A model generated the notes under the pieces. It was not told where the DNA came from. It was given only the letters and a program-made list of their open reading frames with translations, and did no database searches. This document shows, piece by piece, positions 34,698 to 49,296 of a stretch of 59,887 nt of DNA (position 1 is its first letter; every line of letters begins with the position of its first letter). Position numbers and translations under genes: made by a program. This DNA comes from Alphaproteobacteria bacterium (lineage in GTDB: Bacteria > Pseudomonadota > Alphaproteobacteria > GCA-2731375): positions 1 to 59,887 of the forward strand of contig VGEV01000003.1 in assembly GCA_016869175.1 (NCBI GenBank), written 5' to 3'.

Positions 34698-36809
34698 TCA
34701 GGCCGACTTCCGCCGGCTCAGCAACAGGTGGCGGTGCGGATCGACCGCCAGCCGCCATCCGGCGGGCAGCAGCGTCGTCGAGTCCTTCTGTTCGATCACC
34801 GCGGGGCCGCCGAAGGCATGATCGAGCGCCAATTGCTCGCGCTCGTAGACCGGGCAGTCGACGCGGCCGAGCCCGCGGAAATGCACGGGTCGCCGCCCCT
34901 TGGGCTGCGGCGGCGTGCCGGCGGCGGCAAGGCGCGGCGGCGCCGGATTGCCAACCCGTCCGGTCGCCGTCACCTTCAGGCTGACCGCCTCGATGCCGCG
35001 GTCGGGAATGTCGTAGGCATAGCGGCGCTTGTGCTCGGCATGGAAGCGCCGGGCGGTTTCCGCCAGCGCCGCCGCATCCAGCATCGGCGCCGGCAGTTCG
35101 ATGCGCAACTCGTAGGCTTGGCCGACATAGCGGAGTTCGGCCAACGCCTGCATCGTGATATCGGCGTCGGCCACGCCGCTCGCCCGCACGACGGCCCGGC
35201 CGTCGTCGGCCAGGCGGGCAAGCAGGGCGTTGGCGGCGGTCAGATCGAGGCTCACCAGATTGCCGAAAAAGGCTTGGCGGAACTCGTGCCGAATGTCGCT
35301 GCCCAGCAGACCGACCGCCGAGGCGACGCCCGGCAGCGGCGGCACGATCACTTCGGGAACGCCCAGTTCCTCGGCGAGGTAGCAGGCGACCAGCGGACCG
35401 GCGCCGCCAAAGGCGATCAGCGCGTAGTCGGCGGGATGGCGGCCACGCTCGATCGACACCCGGCGCAGCGCGCGCACCATGAGCGCGTTGGAAACCTCGA
35501 TGATGCCGGCAGCCGCGGCCTCGGCGCTCAGGCCGAGCGGCTTGGCGATGCGCTCGCTCATGGCCCGCTCGACCGCCGGCAGGTCGAGCTTCATCTCGCC
35601 GCCCAGGAAGTAGTCGGCGCTGAGCCGGCCCAGGAGCAGGTTGGCGTCCGTGGTGGTGGGCTCGGTTCCACCCAGGCCGTAGCAGACCGGACCGGGATCG
35701 GCGCCGGCGCTCTGCGGCCCCACCCGCAATGCGTCCGCTTCGTCGATCCAGGCGATCGAGCCGCCGCCCGCGCCCACTTCGACCACGTCCATGAACGGCA
35801 CGCGGATCGGATAGCCGGTGCCGTAGCCGCCGCCGGCCTGCGCGCCGTGCCGGGCGCCGCCCACCTCGTATTCGGTGGACAACTCGATCCGGCCGCCATG
35901 CACCAGGGCCGCCTTGGCGGTGGTGCCGCCCATGTCGAACGAGATCACGTTGCCGCGACCGACCTGCCGGCCGATCGTGGCCGCCGCTACCACGCCGGCG
36001 GCGGGACCTGACTCGATGATGTTGACCGGGAAGCGGCGGATATCGGCCGAGCGCATCATGCCGCCCGAGGACTGCATGATATAAAGATCGCGCGCATAAC
36101 CGGCGTCGGCGAGCTCGCTTTCCAGACGTGCGAGATAGCGGTCGACCAGCGGCATGACGGCGGCGTTCACCACCGCCGTGCTGGTGCGCTCGTATTCGCG
36201 GAATTCCGGGCAGACCTCGGCCGAGCAGGTGACATAGGCGTCGGGTCGCATGCGACGAATGGCCTCGGCCACCCGCTGCTCCTCTTGCGGTCGCGCGTAG
36301 CTGTGCAGGAAGCAGACGGCGAAGCTGGCCACCTCGCGTGCCAGCAAGGCCGCGATGCGCGCTTCGACCTCGGTCATGTCGAGCGGTTGCAGCACCTCGC
36401 CCTTGGGATCGAGCCGGCCGTCCACTTCCAGCCTGAGGTCGCGCGGCACCAGCGGCGCCGCCAATTCCAGGCGGTGGTTGTAGACATCGGGCCGCGCATG
36501 CCGGCGGATTTCCAGGACGTCGCGGAAGCCGCGATTGGTGATCAGGCCGATCCTGGGCGTTTTCTGCTGCAACAATGCGTTGGTCGCGGTGGTGGTGGCA
36601 TGCACGATGCGCGATTGCGCCAACGCTTCGGAAAGACCGCCGTCCAGCAGCTTCTCCAGGCCCTGCATGATGCCGACCGACAAATCGGCAGGCGTCGTCA
36701 GCACCTTGTCGGCGCGGATGCCGCCCGCGCGGTCGATCACCACCACGTCGATGAAGGTGCCGCCGACGTCGATGCCGATGGTGACTTCGGGCATGTTCGC
36801 TTCACTCAT
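34698..36809 (-). CDS. Hydantoinase A/oxoprolinase family protein
   Basis: About 703 residues. The ASKHA-type nucleotide-binding motif is TIGIDVGGTFIDVVVID near the N-terminus. Further hallmarks are HATTTATNALLQQKTPRIGLITNRGFRDVLEI, MQSSGGMM, ESGPAAGVVAAATIG, FDMGGTTAKAALV and AFGGAGPLVACYLAEELGV. It is the ATP-binding partner of the HyuB gene just downstream. The start is uncertain: ATG 36809 and ATG 36794 both lie before the motif and neither has a strong ribosome site. HyuA/HyuB in one operon with a Rieske oxygenase suggests joint breakdown of a nitrogen-containing ring, but this is inference. Acetophenone-type carboxylases share the fold and cannot be excluded. Confidence 0.93.
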   Translation of the reverse strand: MSEANMPEVTIGIDVGGTFIDVVVIDRAGGIRADKVLTTPADLSVGIMQGLEKLLDGGLSEALAQSRIVHATTTATNALLQQKTPRIGLITNRGFRDVLEIRRHARPDVYNHRLELAAPLVPRDLRLEVDGRLDPKGEVLQPLDMTEVEARIAALLAREVASFAVCFLHSYARPQEEQRVAEAIRRMRPDAYVTCSAEVCPEFREYERTSTAVVNAAVMPLVDRYLARLESELADAGYARDLYIMQSSGGMMRSADIRRFPVNIIESGPAAGVVAAATIGRQVGRGNVISFDMGGTTAKAALVHGGRIELSTEYEVGGARHGAQAGGGYGTGYPIRVPFMDVVEVGAGGGSIAWIDEADALRVGPQSAGADPGPVCYGLGGTEPTTTDANLLLGRLSADYFLGGEMKLDLPAVERAMSERIAKPLGLSAEAAAAGIIEVSNALMVRALRRVSIERGRHPADYALIAFGGAGPLVACYLAEELGVPEVIVPPLPGVASAVGLLGSDIRHEFRQAFFGNLVSLDLTAANALLARLADDGRAVVRASGVADADITMQALAELRYVGQAYELRIELPAPMLDAAALAETARRFHAEHKRRYAYDIPDRGIEAVSLKVTATGRVGNPAPPRLAAAGTPPQPKGRRPVHFRGLGRVDCPVYEREQLALDHAFGGPAVIEQKDSTTLLPAGWRLAVDPHRHLLLSRRKSA

Positions 36810-36862
36810 GGCCGGCATTCTCGCCACCGCCCGTCATGCGTGCAACCCATGCGGCCGGCGCG

Positions 36863-37489
36863 TCAGCGCCAGGCCCAGACCGGCTGGTCGAGGCCGGCCA
36901 CGCGGATCGGGTTGCCCTTAACGGCCACCTCGCGGAACTGGTAGACCATGGCCGCGGTCGGCGCGTAGATCTGGTGCTCGAAGACCAGGATGCGCACGAC
37001 CGGCCGGTCGCTCTCGGGAATCGAGACGAATTCGGGCGAATCCTCGCGGTCGAGTTCGGCGAAGGAGACCGGGTGGATGCGCGCCACTTCCGCAGGGTTG
37101 GCGGCAAGCTGCGGCCGCTCGCCGCCCCACAGCACGACCGGCGTCACCACATAGCCTGATCGCGTGGGGTAGTCGTCCAGCCGGCCCAACACCGCGCCGG
37201 GACTGAGATCGAGGCCAATCTCCTCGTGCAGTTCGCGCAGCGCGCCTGCCTCCGCGGTCTCGCCCGGCTCCAGCCGGCCGCCCGGCAGCGCCCATTGCCC
37301 GGAATGACTGCTGAGGCGCGATGCCCGCTTGGTCAGGATCAGCGTCGGCGCGCGGTTCCGGCCGGCGATCACCGTCAGCGCCACGGCCGCGCGCTTGCGG
37401 CCGTCGGCGGCAAGCTCGCGATGCGCGAAGGCGTCCAGATGCCGCGTCATCCGCCGCCGCAAGTCGCCATCGAACGCGAGGCCGCGCAT
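36863..37489 (-). CDS. NUDIX hydrolase (CoA pyrophosphatase-like)
   Basis: A 208-residue NUDIX protein. The NUDIX box GxxxxxETxxxxxxREhxEExG is present from [24 protein letters not shown] (about 95-118), preceded by [17 protein letters not shown] as in the NudL/CoA diphosphatase group. It hydrolyses nucleoside-diphosphate-linked compounds, probably CoA or NAD-like, using Mg2+. ATG 37489 precedes [13 protein letters not shown] and gives a normal-length protein; longer in-frame extensions look non-coding. It precedes HyuA by 53 bases and may or may not share its operon. Confidence 0.88.
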   Translation of the reverse strand: MRGLAFDGDLRRRMTRHLDAFAHRELAADGRKRAAVALTVIAGRNRAPTLILTKRASRLSSHSGQWALPGGRLEPGETAEAGALRELHEEIGLDLSPGAVLGRLDDYPTRSGYVVTPVVLWGGERPQLAANPAEVARIHPVSFAELDREDSPEFVSIPESDRPVVRILVFEHQIYAPTAAMVYQFREVAVKGNPIRVAGLDQPVWAWR

Positions 37490-37635
37490 GCCCGCCTCAG
37501 GGCGCCCCGGCCGTCCGGTCGACGTGGCAAGCCGGTTCCCGCGCCGCCGGCAGGGCGAGCCGCCGGATGCCCGGTTCCGCGCGCGCGTCGACGACAGCAT
37601 GCATGGTCCAATACTTTCCGGTTCGCGATCGGCCG

Positions 37636-39087
37636 TCAGCGCGGCAACAGGCTCTCACCCATCAGGAATTCGTCCACCGCGCGGGCGCATTGCCGGCCCT
37701 CGCGGATCGCCCAGACCACCAGCGACTGGCCCCGGCGCATGTCCCCGGCGGCGAACACCTTGGGGATGGAGGTGCGGTAGTCGGCCATGCTGGCGCGCAC
37801 GTTGCCGCGCGCATCGAGCGCCACGCCGCTCTCCTCGATCATGCCCGCGCGCAGCGGCCCCAGGAAACCCATGGCGAGCAACACCAGGTCGGCCTTGAGC
37901 GTGAAGCCGCTGCCGGGCAGTTCTTGCATCTGCGGCCGGCCGTCCGGCCCGCTGCGCCAATTGATGCGCACGCAGTCCAAGGCCTCGAGCTGGCCGTTCC
38001 GGCCCAGGGCCCGCTTGGTCAGAACCGCCCAATCGCGCTCGCAGCCTTCTTCCTGAGAGGACGAAGTGCGCAGCTTGAGGGGCCAGTCCGGCCAGGTGAG
38101 CGCCTTGTTTTCCTTGGCCGGAGGACGCGGCAGGATCTCGAGCTGGGTGATCGAGGCGGCACCCTGGCGGACCGAGGTGCCGATGCAATCCGAGCCGGTA
38201 TCGCCGCCGCCGATGACGATGACATGCTTGCCCTTGGCCGTGATCGTGCCAGCGGGCGCGGCCTTGGCCTCGTGGTCGCCGGCGACGCGCCGGTTCTGCT
38301 GCGGCAGGAAGTCCATGGCGAAGTGGATGCCGGCGAGCTCACGGCCCGGCACTTCCAGATCACGGGACCATTCGGCGCCTCCCGCCAGCACCACCGCATC
38401 GCAGCTCTCCATCAGCCGCGTGAAGGACAGCGCGCGGCCCACCTCGACGCCGGTGCGGAATTCAACCCCTTCCGCCGCCATCTGCCGCATGCGGCGGTCG
38501 ATCAGATGCTTCTCCATCTTGAAGTCGGGAATGCCATAGCGCAGCAGCCCGCCGATGCGGTCGTTCTTCTCGATCAGGGTCACGCCGTGGCCGGCGCGGG
38601 CCAATTGCTGGGCGCAGGCCAACCCGGCGGGGCCGGAACCGATCACCGCCACGCGCTTGCCGGTGCGGTGCGAGGGCGGCTGCGGCTGAATCCAGTTTTC
38701 CTCCCAGCCACGGTCGACGATGGCGCATTCGACGGTCTTGATGGTGACCGGGTTGTCGTCGATGTTGAGGGTACAGGCTGCCTCGCACGGCGCCGGGCAG
38801 ATGCGGCCGGTGAACTCGGGGAAATTGTTGGTGGAATGCAAGGCCTCCAGCGCTACCTGCCACTGTTCGCGATAGATCAGGTTGTTCCAGTCGGGGATCA
38901 GGTTGTTGACCGGACAGCCGCTGTGGCAGAACGGCACGCCGCAATCCATGCAGCGCGCCGCCTGGCGCCGCAGGTCCGGTTCCGCCAGCGGCTTGACGAA
39001 CTCCTGCCACGTGGTTTTGCGCGCCTCGACCTTCTCATAAGGGCGGTCCAGGCGGTCGATCTCCAGAAAGCCGGTCGGCTTGCCCAT
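37636..39087 (-). CDS. gltD: Glutamate synthase small subunit (NADPH-dependent)
   Basis: A 483-residue flavoprotein subunit. The N-terminal iron-sulfur part has [22 protein letters not shown] (about 47-68) and [15 protein letters not shown] (about 95-109), typical of GltD, followed by the FAD motif [16 protein letters not shown] (about 149-164) and the NADPH motif [13 protein letters not shown]. It passes electrons from NADPH to the GltB subunit. ATG 39087 lies 33 bases after the gltB stop, so the two genes form an operon. Length and motifs match standard bacterial GOGAT. Confidence 0.96.
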   Translation of the reverse strand: MGKPTGFLEIDRLDRPYEKVEARKTTWQEFVKPLAEPDLRRQAARCMDCGVPFCHSGCPVNNLIPDWNNLIYREQWQVALEALHSTNNFPEFTGRICPAPCEAACTLNIDDNPVTIKTVECAIVDRGWEENWIQPQPPSHRTGKRVAVIGSGPAGLACAQQLARAGHGVTLIEKNDRIGGLLRYGIPDFKMEKHLIDRRMRQMAAEGVEFRTGVEVGRALSFTRLMESCDAVVLAGGAEWSRDLEVPGRELAGIHFAMDFLPQQNRRVAGDHEAKAAPAGTITAKGKHVIVIGGGDTGSDCIGTSVRQGAASITQLEILPRPPAKENKALTWPDWPLKLRTSSSQEEGCERDWAVLTKRALGRNGQLEALDCVRINWRSGPDGRPQMQELPGSGFTLKADLVLLAMGFLGPLRAGMIEESGVALDARGNVRASMADYRTSIPKVFAAGDMRRGQSLVVWAIREGRQCARAVDEFLMGESLLPR

Positions 39088-39120
39088 GGCAGCGTTGCTC
39101 CGCGAACTTTGGGGGCGGAT

Positions 39121-43761
<4,641 letters not shown>

Positions 43762-44005
43762 GCCTGTGCCCTTCCACCTCCGGTCGGTCCGTTCCGTTGT
43801 CCGCGTCCCCAACCGGACGCGGTCTGCCAGTCTAGACGAAGGCGGGGCTTGTAACACGAATTTGTTGCGCTGCAACTGGCCATTTGCATCAAAATTCTTC
43901 ATCTGTCTGGCCGCTTCGTGCCGGCTTCCTCGGCCTACTCGGTAGACCGCCTCGACAGCCGGCCGCACTCGCTCAACAATCGGACAAACCAGCGGGGAGG
44001 CGACG

Positions 44006-44794
44006 GTGGCGGCGACGGGGCGGATAGCGGTGATCACCGGCGGGGCGAGCGGGATTGGCCATGCCACCGCCAGGCGCTTCGCCGGGGCGGGGGATTGCGT
44101 CGTGATCGCCGACCTGAACGAGGCCAATGCCGGCGAGGTGGTGAAAGAGATCGTGGGCGCCGGCGGCAAGGCGGCGGCCTATCGGCTGGACGTGGCGGAC
44201 GAGGCCGCGGTGGCGCGCGCGGCCGAGGCGATCGAGGCCCGGCATGGCCCGGTGTCGGTGCTGATGAACTCCGCCGGCCTGTTGCAGCGCCCCCGTCCGC
44301 TGGAGGAGATGGACGACCAAGAAGAAGCCCGGGTGATGGAGGTCAATTACCAGGGCACCTATCTCTGCTGTCGCCATTTCGGCATGCGCATGGCCGGGCG
44401 CGGGCAAGGCGCCATCGTCAATATCGCCTCGACCTCAGGCTATATGCGGCTGCCGATGCTGGCCTATGGCGCCAGCAAGGCGGCGGTGATCTCGCTGACC
44501 GGGGCGTTGGGCGTCGAACTCGGCCGGCGCGGTGTCCGGGTCAACGCCATTGCGCCTGGACCGGTGCTGACGCCGATCCAGCAGCGCAACATCCAGGCGG
44601 GCCTGCGCGACCCGTCCAAGATGCTGGCCGGCACGGCGATGAACCGCTGGGTGACGATGGAGGAGATCGCCGACGGCGCCTATTTCCTGTGCTCCGACCA
44701 GGCCAGCGCCATCACCGGCACCACGCTGCCGATCGATTGCGGTCTGCTGTCCGGCATCGGCTGGTCGATGATGGGGGGCATTCCCAGGGGATAG
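44006..44794 (+). CDS. SDR-family oxidoreductase
   Basis: A 262-residue classical SDR. The NAD(P) motif is [22 protein letters not shown] (about 8-29), with the Asp of VVIADLN favouring NAD(H). It has the structural SAGL, the catalytic Ser in NIASTSGY and the Tyr/Lys in [12 protein letters not shown] (YxxxK intact). The C-terminal [13 protein letters not shown] and [13 protein letters not shown] are typical of 3-oxoacyl- or secondary alcohol dehydrogenases. It begins with GTG at 44006 after GGGGAGGCGACG. Its substrate is unknown. It is convergent with the TPP-enzyme gene. Confidence 0.93.
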   Translation: MAATGRIAVITGGASGIGHATARRFAGAGDCVVIADLNEANAGEVVKEIVGAGGKAAAYRLDVADEAAVARAAEAIEARHGPVSVLMNSAGLLQRPRPLEEMDDQEEARVMEVNYQGTYLCCRHFGMRMAGRGQGAIVNIASTSGYMRLPMLAYGASKAAVISLTGALGVELGRRGVRVNAIAPGPVLTPIQQRNIQAGLRDPSKMLAGTAMNRWVTMEEIADGAYFLCSDQASAITGTTLPIDCGLLSGIGWSMMGGIPRG

Positions 44795-44809
44795 CCGTCG
44801 GCGAACGCC

Positions 44810-46486
44810 TCACACCGGCTTGAAGCTGCGGTCGAGCTCGACGTCGATCAGCACCGGACCGCGGGCCTTGAGCGCCGCCGCAAGGGCTTGGCGGACCTCG
44901 GGCAGGGTGCGCGCGGCATGCGTTTCCAGCCCCAGCGAGCGGGCGAGGCCCAGGAAGTCGATCGGCGGGTCGGTGAAGTCCATGGCGACGAACTTGTCCA
45001 TCTGCGCCGCATAGCCGCGCAGCGCGTTGGTGCGCTGTTTCAGGATGCGGTAGGAGCGGTTGTTGAGGATCACGTAGATCACCGCCACCTTGTCGTGCGC
45101 GGCGCTCCACAGCGCCTGCACGGTATACATCGCGCTGCCGTCGCCGATCAGCGCCACGACCGGCCGCTCGGGCAGCGCGAGCTTCACGCCGATCGCCGCC
45201 GGCAGGCCCCAGCCGATGCCACCGCCGCGCAGGCCATAGAAGCTCTGCGGGTCGTCGCTGTTGATCAGCTGCCGGATGCCGCCGCCCGAGGACAGCGTCT
45301 CCTCGATCACGACCGCATTGGCCGGCAGCGCCTCGCCGATGGTCTGCAACAGGGCCATCGGCTGCAGGGGCAGCTTGTCGGCCTGCGCCTTCGCCTGGGC
45401 CTTGAGCTTGTCACGTTCGGCGGCGATGGCGGACTGGTTGGCGGCCCGCCGTTCGCCCGCGCGCTTGACCTGCGCCGGGGTCATCGCGCCCTGAAGCGCC
45501 GCGACGATGTCGGGCAGCGTGGTCCTGGGATCGCCCAGCATGGCGACGTCGGCGGCGTAGTTCTTGCCAAGCTCCCAGGGATCGCTGTCCAGGTGGATGA
45601 TGCGCAAGGCCTGCGGCACCGGCTCAACGTCCGAGGGCAACGACAAGGTGAACAGATCGCCACCCACCGAGAACAGCACGTCGTGCTGGTCGAGCGCTTG
45701 GCGGATCAGGGGCGACAAGCGATTGATCGGGCCCTTGAACAGCGGGTGCGAGGTGGGGAAGGCGGCGGTATTGGCGACGCCTTCCAGATAGACCGGCGCG
45801 CCCAGCAGCTCCGCCAGCCGCACGATCTCGGCATGCGCGCCGTTCTGCGCCACGATGTCGCCGGCGATCAGCACCGGCCGCTCGGCCCCGGCCAAGAGCC
45901 GCGCCGCCTCCGCCACCGCCGCCGGATCGCCACGCAGGCCGCGGGCAACGCGGGTCGGCCGGCCCAGGTCGATGTCGGCCTCGGCGTTCAGCACGTCGCC
46001 CGGTAGCGACAGGAAGACGGGGCCGGTCGGCGGCGCCAGGGCGGTCTTGGCGGCCCGGTGGATCAGGCGCGGCAGGTCGGCCAGCCGATGCACCTCGGCC
46101 GACCACTTCACGAACGGCCGCGCCACGGTCGGCAGGTCGGCCCACAGGATGGGCTCGGTGACGTTGAAGGTCTGTTCGTGCTGGCCGGCGGTAACCAGCA
46201 GGGGCGAGCCGGCCTTCTGCGCGTCATAGAGCATGCCCATGGCGTTGCCGAGGCCGGGGGCGACGTGCAGGTTGACCGCCGCCAGCTTGCCGGAGGCCTG
46301 CGCATAGCCGTCCGCCATGCCCAGCACGGCCGCCTCCGACAGGCCCAGGATGTAACGCGGCCGGTCCTCCACCGCGAAGGCGTCCATCAGCGGCAACTCG
46401 GTGGTGCCGGGATTGCCGAACATGAACTCGACGCCCTCCTGCCGCAGCAGTTCCAGAAGCGCGCGCTTGCCCGAGATAATGGCCAT
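44810..46486 (-). CDS. Thiamine-diphosphate-dependent enzyme, acetolactate synthase/benzoylformate decarboxylase-like
   Basis: A 558-residue TPP enzyme. The N-terminal PYR domain has FMFGNPGTTELPLMDAF and the activating Glu in GLSEAAVLGMADGYAQASG (about 50). NLHVAPGLGNAMG carries the active-site His shared with benzoylformate decarboxylase. The C-terminal PP domain has GDGSAMYTVQALWSAAHDKVAVIYVILNN, the TPP-binding motif. The middle domain reads SVGGDLFTLSLPSD where benzoylformate decarboxylase has a second active-site His, so a straight decarboxylase assignment is doubtful. It could be a benzaldehyde-lyase-, oxalyl-CoA- or 2-oxoacid decarboxylase relative. It lies in an operon with an acyl-CoA ligase and an amidohydrolase. 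Confidence 0.9.
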   Translation of the reverse strand: MAIISGKRALLELLRQEGVEFMFGNPGTTELPLMDAFAVEDRPRYILGLSEAAVLGMADGYAQASGKLAAVNLHVAPGLGNAMGMLYDAQKAGSPLLVTAGQHEQTFNVTEPILWADLPTVARPFVKWSAEVHRLADLPRLIHRAAKTALAPPTGPVFLSLPGDVLNAEADIDLGRPTRVARGLRGDPAAVAEAARLLAGAERPVLIAGDIVAQNGAHAEIVRLAELLGAPVYLEGVANTAAFPTSHPLFKGPINRLSPLIRQALDQHDVLFSVGGDLFTLSLPSDVEPVPQALRIIHLDSDPWELGKNYAADVAMLGDPRTTLPDIVAALQGAMTPAQVKRAGERRAANQSAIAAERDKLKAQAKAQADKLPLQPMALLQTIGEALPANAVVIEETLSSGGGIRQLINSDDPQSFYGLRGGGIGWGLPAAIGVKLALPERPVVALIGDGSAMYTVQALWSAAHDKVAVIYVILNNRSYRILKQRTNALRGYAAQMDKFVAMDFTDPPIDFLGLARSLGLETHAARTLPEVRQALAAALKARGPVLIDVELDRSFKPV

Positions 46487-46504
46487 GACGAAGTTCCGTT
46501 TCGT

Positions 46505-48091
46505 TCAGGAGGTGGGTTGTTTCGAGGGGTCTGGAAAGTCGGTGCAAGGCTGGCCTTGCGACCAATAGGGCTGGCGCAATTCGCGCTTCAGCACCTTGCC
46601 GCCGGCATTGCGCGGCAGGCTGTCGCGGAATTCCAGCGCCGCCAAGCGCTGGTAGCGGCCCAGGCGGGCATTCGCCCAGTCGCGCAAGGCTTCCGCGCCG
46701 GGGGGCGGCTCGGCCTTCGGCACCACCAGCGCCAGCGGCGTCTCGCCCCAGCGCGCATGCGGCACGCCAATCACGGCGGCCTCCCGCACCGCCGGATGCG
46801 CCATCAATACCCGCTCGATATCGGCCGGATAGACGTTCTGCCCGCCCGAAACGATCATGTCTTTCTTGCGGTCGACCAGATGCAGGAAGCCGTTCTCGAT
46901 CCGGCCGACATCGCCGCTGCGCAGGAAACTGCGGCCCCGGCCGTCGCGCCAGATCGCTTCCTCGGTCTTGCCGGGGTTGTTGTGATAGCCGCGCATTAGG
47001 AACGGACTGTAGCCCACGATCTCGCCGGGCGAACCATCGCCGATCTCGCGGTCCTGATGGTCGAGGATGCGGATGTCATTGCCGGGCAGCGGCCGGCCGA
47101 CGGATTCGGCCTGGCGCTCGATATCGGCAGGCCGCAGCACGCTGGCGAAACCCTCGGTCAGGCCATAGACCTCGTGCAGGCAGCCGCCGAACAGCCGGTA
47201 CAGGCGGCGCTTGGTGTCCGCCGGCATCAGCGAACCCACCGTGACCACGGCGCGGAAACTGGAGAAGTCGGCGGCCGCGCTCGCCAACTGCTGCTCGATC
47301 GCCTGGAAATGCGCCGGCACCAGGATGGTGTGGCTGACTCGGTGGCGGGCGACCAGGCGGCAGAACTCGCCGGCCTCGAAGCGCGGCATCACCACGGCCG
47401 TGCCGCCGGCGAGGAAGGTCATGTTGAGGATCGACCAGGTGGTGTTCGAATAGAGCGCGGTGCCGGTGATCGACATGGTGTCGGCGGCATAGCCGAAGGC
47501 CTGCCCCAGGATCTGGGAATAGACCAGCCGGCAACGGTGCGACAGCACGATGCCCTTGGGCAGACTGGTCGTGCCGGAGGAATAGATCAGGCAGTAGGGC
47601 GCGTTCTCGTCGATCCCGACCGCCGGGGCGGGGCCGCCGGTCAGGAAATCCGCCAGGGGCTGCCAGCCGGGTGCGGCGAAGTCGAGCGCCACCTTGGCGA
47701 GCGCGGACGGCGCCGTCGGCTGCCCGAGGGCGGCCTCGGCCTTGGCGCGCGCGCTGGCGCTGGCCAGCAGCAGCCGGGCGCCGCAATCGCTCAGCAAGCC
47801 GCCCAAGTCGCTGTCGCTGACTGCGCTGGACAGCGAGGCGACTGCGCAGCCGGCCTTGATCGCGCCGAACTGGGCAACGATCGCCGGCAACACCGGCTCT
47901 GCCAGCACCGCCACGGTGTCGCCCGGCCCCAGGCCGCGGCTGGCGAGCGCGCCCGCGACGCGCCCCATCGCCGCCTCGAAGCCACTCCAGGTCAGCGTCT
48001 CGCCGGCCACGATCAGCGCCGGCTTGTCCGGCCGGTCGCGGGCATGCAGGGCCATGAATTCCGGCAGCAGAACCTGCGGAATGTCGAACAC
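46505..48091 (-). CDS. AMP-dependent acyl-CoA ligase
   Basis: A 528-residue ANL ligase. The P-loop-like motif is LIYSSGTTSLPKGIVLSH (about 174-191). Also present are EVYGLTEGF, SGDVGRIENGFLHLVDRKKDMIVSGGQNVYPADIERVLMAHPAV (A8 hinge and DRKKDMI), and the catalytic lysine of LPRNAGGKVLKRELR (about 512). It probably loads a medium, aromatic or dicarboxylic acid onto CoA. It starts with GTG at 48091 and is 18 bases upstream of the TPP enzyme and 24 bases downstream of the amidohydrolase, all on the minus strand, so the three are likely co-transcribed. Confidence 0.92.
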   Translation of the reverse strand: MFDIPQVLLPEFMALHARDRPDKPALIVAGETLTWSGFEAAMGRVAGALASRGLGPGDTVAVLAEPVLPAIVAQFGAIKAGCAVASLSSAVSDSDLGGLLSDCGARLLLASASARAKAEAALGQPTAPSALAKVALDFAAPGWQPLADFLTGGPAPAVGIDENAPYCLIYSSGTTSLPKGIVLSHRCRLVYSQILGQAFGYAADTMSITGTALYSNTTWSILNMTFLAGGTAVVMPRFEAGEFCRLVARHRVSHTILVPAHFQAIEQQLASAAADFSSFRAVVTVGSLMPADTKRRLYRLFGGCLHEVYGLTEGFASVLRPADIERQAESVGRPLPGNDIRILDHQDREIGDGSPGEIVGYSPFLMRGYHNNPGKTEEAIWRDGRGRSFLRSGDVGRIENGFLHLVDRKKDMIVSGGQNVYPADIERVLMAHPAVREAAVIGVPHARWGETPLALVVPKAEPPPGAEALRDWANARLGRYQRLAALEFRDSLPRNAGGKVLKRELRQPYWSQGQPCTDFPDPSKQPTS

Positions 48092-48115
48092 TGCCCGCCC
48101 GTCCGCCGGCCGCCG

Positions 48116-49156
48116 CTACAAGCGGTAGAACTGCTTGGCCGTGTCGCGGAACAGCCAGGCCTTCTCGGTCGGCGTCGCCCTGGCGGCCAGCCGCTTGAAG
48201 GCGTTCCAGTAGGTGGCATAGCTGCCGGAGATCTTGTCTACGGGGAAGTTGCTCTCGAACATGCAGCGCTTGGCGCCGAACGCCTCGATGCAGGTTTCCA
48301 TATAGGGCCGCCAGGCGTCCGCCAGTTCCTGCGAGCTGGGCGGCCGATCGCGCTTGTGGAAGTCGAAGCCGCTCACCCGCATGCCGATGCCGCCCAGCTT
48401 CATGTAGACGTTCTGGCACTTGGCCAGTTCCAGGATGTTCTTCTTCCAGTCGGCGAACGCCTCCTCGCGCTTGCCGGCATACTTGCCGACGCCGAGCGGC
48501 CCGCCGCAATGGTTGAACACGATCGGCTGCTCGGGGAAGGCGCGGGCGAGATGGGGCACGTCAGCCAATTGCGGGTGATAGAGCCAGGCATCGAAAGTGA
48601 GGCCAAGCTGGCCCAGCTTGGCGAAACCCTCGCGGAACGGCTTGTGTTCGCGATAAAGATGCAATGGCGGGTTGGTGTGGCTGGTATGCACTTCCGGCGT
48701 GTCGCTGACACCGGCGGCGTAACGGATGCCGCGGAAACGGCCGCCGCCCGCGTTGATATGGGCGCGCAGCACCTCCTCCACGCGGCCGCCCAGGGTCAGG
48801 TCGGCCAGCCCGACGATGCCCGCCGCCACGCGCGTCTTGCCGTAGCGGCCGCTGGCCGACATGGCGGCGAGGCCGTTGACGAACTCTGTCTCGCCGACCG
48901 GGCGCAGCTCCATCGGCCCGTCAGCCTTGTAGCAGGCGGTGCATTCCAGGAAGACGGTGGCCTCGACATTATGGCCGCTGCCGGCGTCCGCCAGGATGTC
49001 CCAGATCAGGTAGCGGTGGGTAGAGAAGTCCCAGAGATGATGGTGCGGATCGATGATCGGCAGGCCCGGCTCCAGGATTTCCTCCTGGTTCATCGCCAGC
49101 CAGGTTTCGTTGATGCCGCTCATGCGGCTTTCGACCGTGCTGCCCTGCGTGCTCAT
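48116..49156 (-). CDS. Amidohydrolase-2 family metal-dependent hydrolase
   Basis: A 346-residue TIM-barrel amidohydrolase related to 2-pyrone-4,6-dicarboxylate lactonase and L-fuconolactonase. The metal-binding HxH is in PIIDPHHHLWDFSTHRYL. The FNHCGGPLG loop (His) and CMFESNFPVDK (Asp) supply further ligands, both typical. It hydrolyses a lactone or amide ring. ATG 49156 follows GGGGGACACC. It is the first gene of the operon with the acyl-CoA ligase and TPP enzyme, divergent from the dehydrogenase gene at 49297. Substrate unknown. Confidence 0.92.
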   Translation of the reverse strand: MSTQGSTVESRMSGINETWLAMNQEEILEPGLPIIDPHHHLWDFSTHRYLIWDILADAGSGHNVEATVFLECTACYKADGPMELRPVGETEFVNGLAAMSASGRYGKTRVAAGIVGLADLTLGGRVEEVLRAHINAGGGRFRGIRYAAGVSDTPEVHTSHTNPPLHLYREHKPFREGFAKLGQLGLTFDAWLYHPQLADVPHLARAFPEQPIVFNHCGGPLGVGKYAGKREEAFADWKKNILELAKCQNVYMKLGGIGMRVSGFDFHKRDRPPSSQELADAWRPYMETCIEAFGAKRCMFESNFPVDKISGSYATYWNAFKRLAARATPTEKAWLFRDTAKQFYRL

Positions 49157-49296
49157 GCGGTGTCCCCCGGATCGTTCGACCAGCCAATGATAGCCGCGGT
49201 GCCGAGGCTTGCCGCAACGCAACTTTGCACGGCACTTATGCAGGCAGCCCGGCGATGTTCTAGATTGCCCGCGCCGAACCGCAACGGGGGTGGGGA

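Noticed and set aside
32961..36011. Long plus-strand open frame over HyuA/HyuB
   Set aside because: Antisense shadow with no recognisable motif; the hyu genes on the minus strand are intact.
43762..44169. Upstream extension of gltB
   Set aside because: The extension has no similarity to GltB, which starts with a short propeptide before the catalytic Cys at about residue 19.
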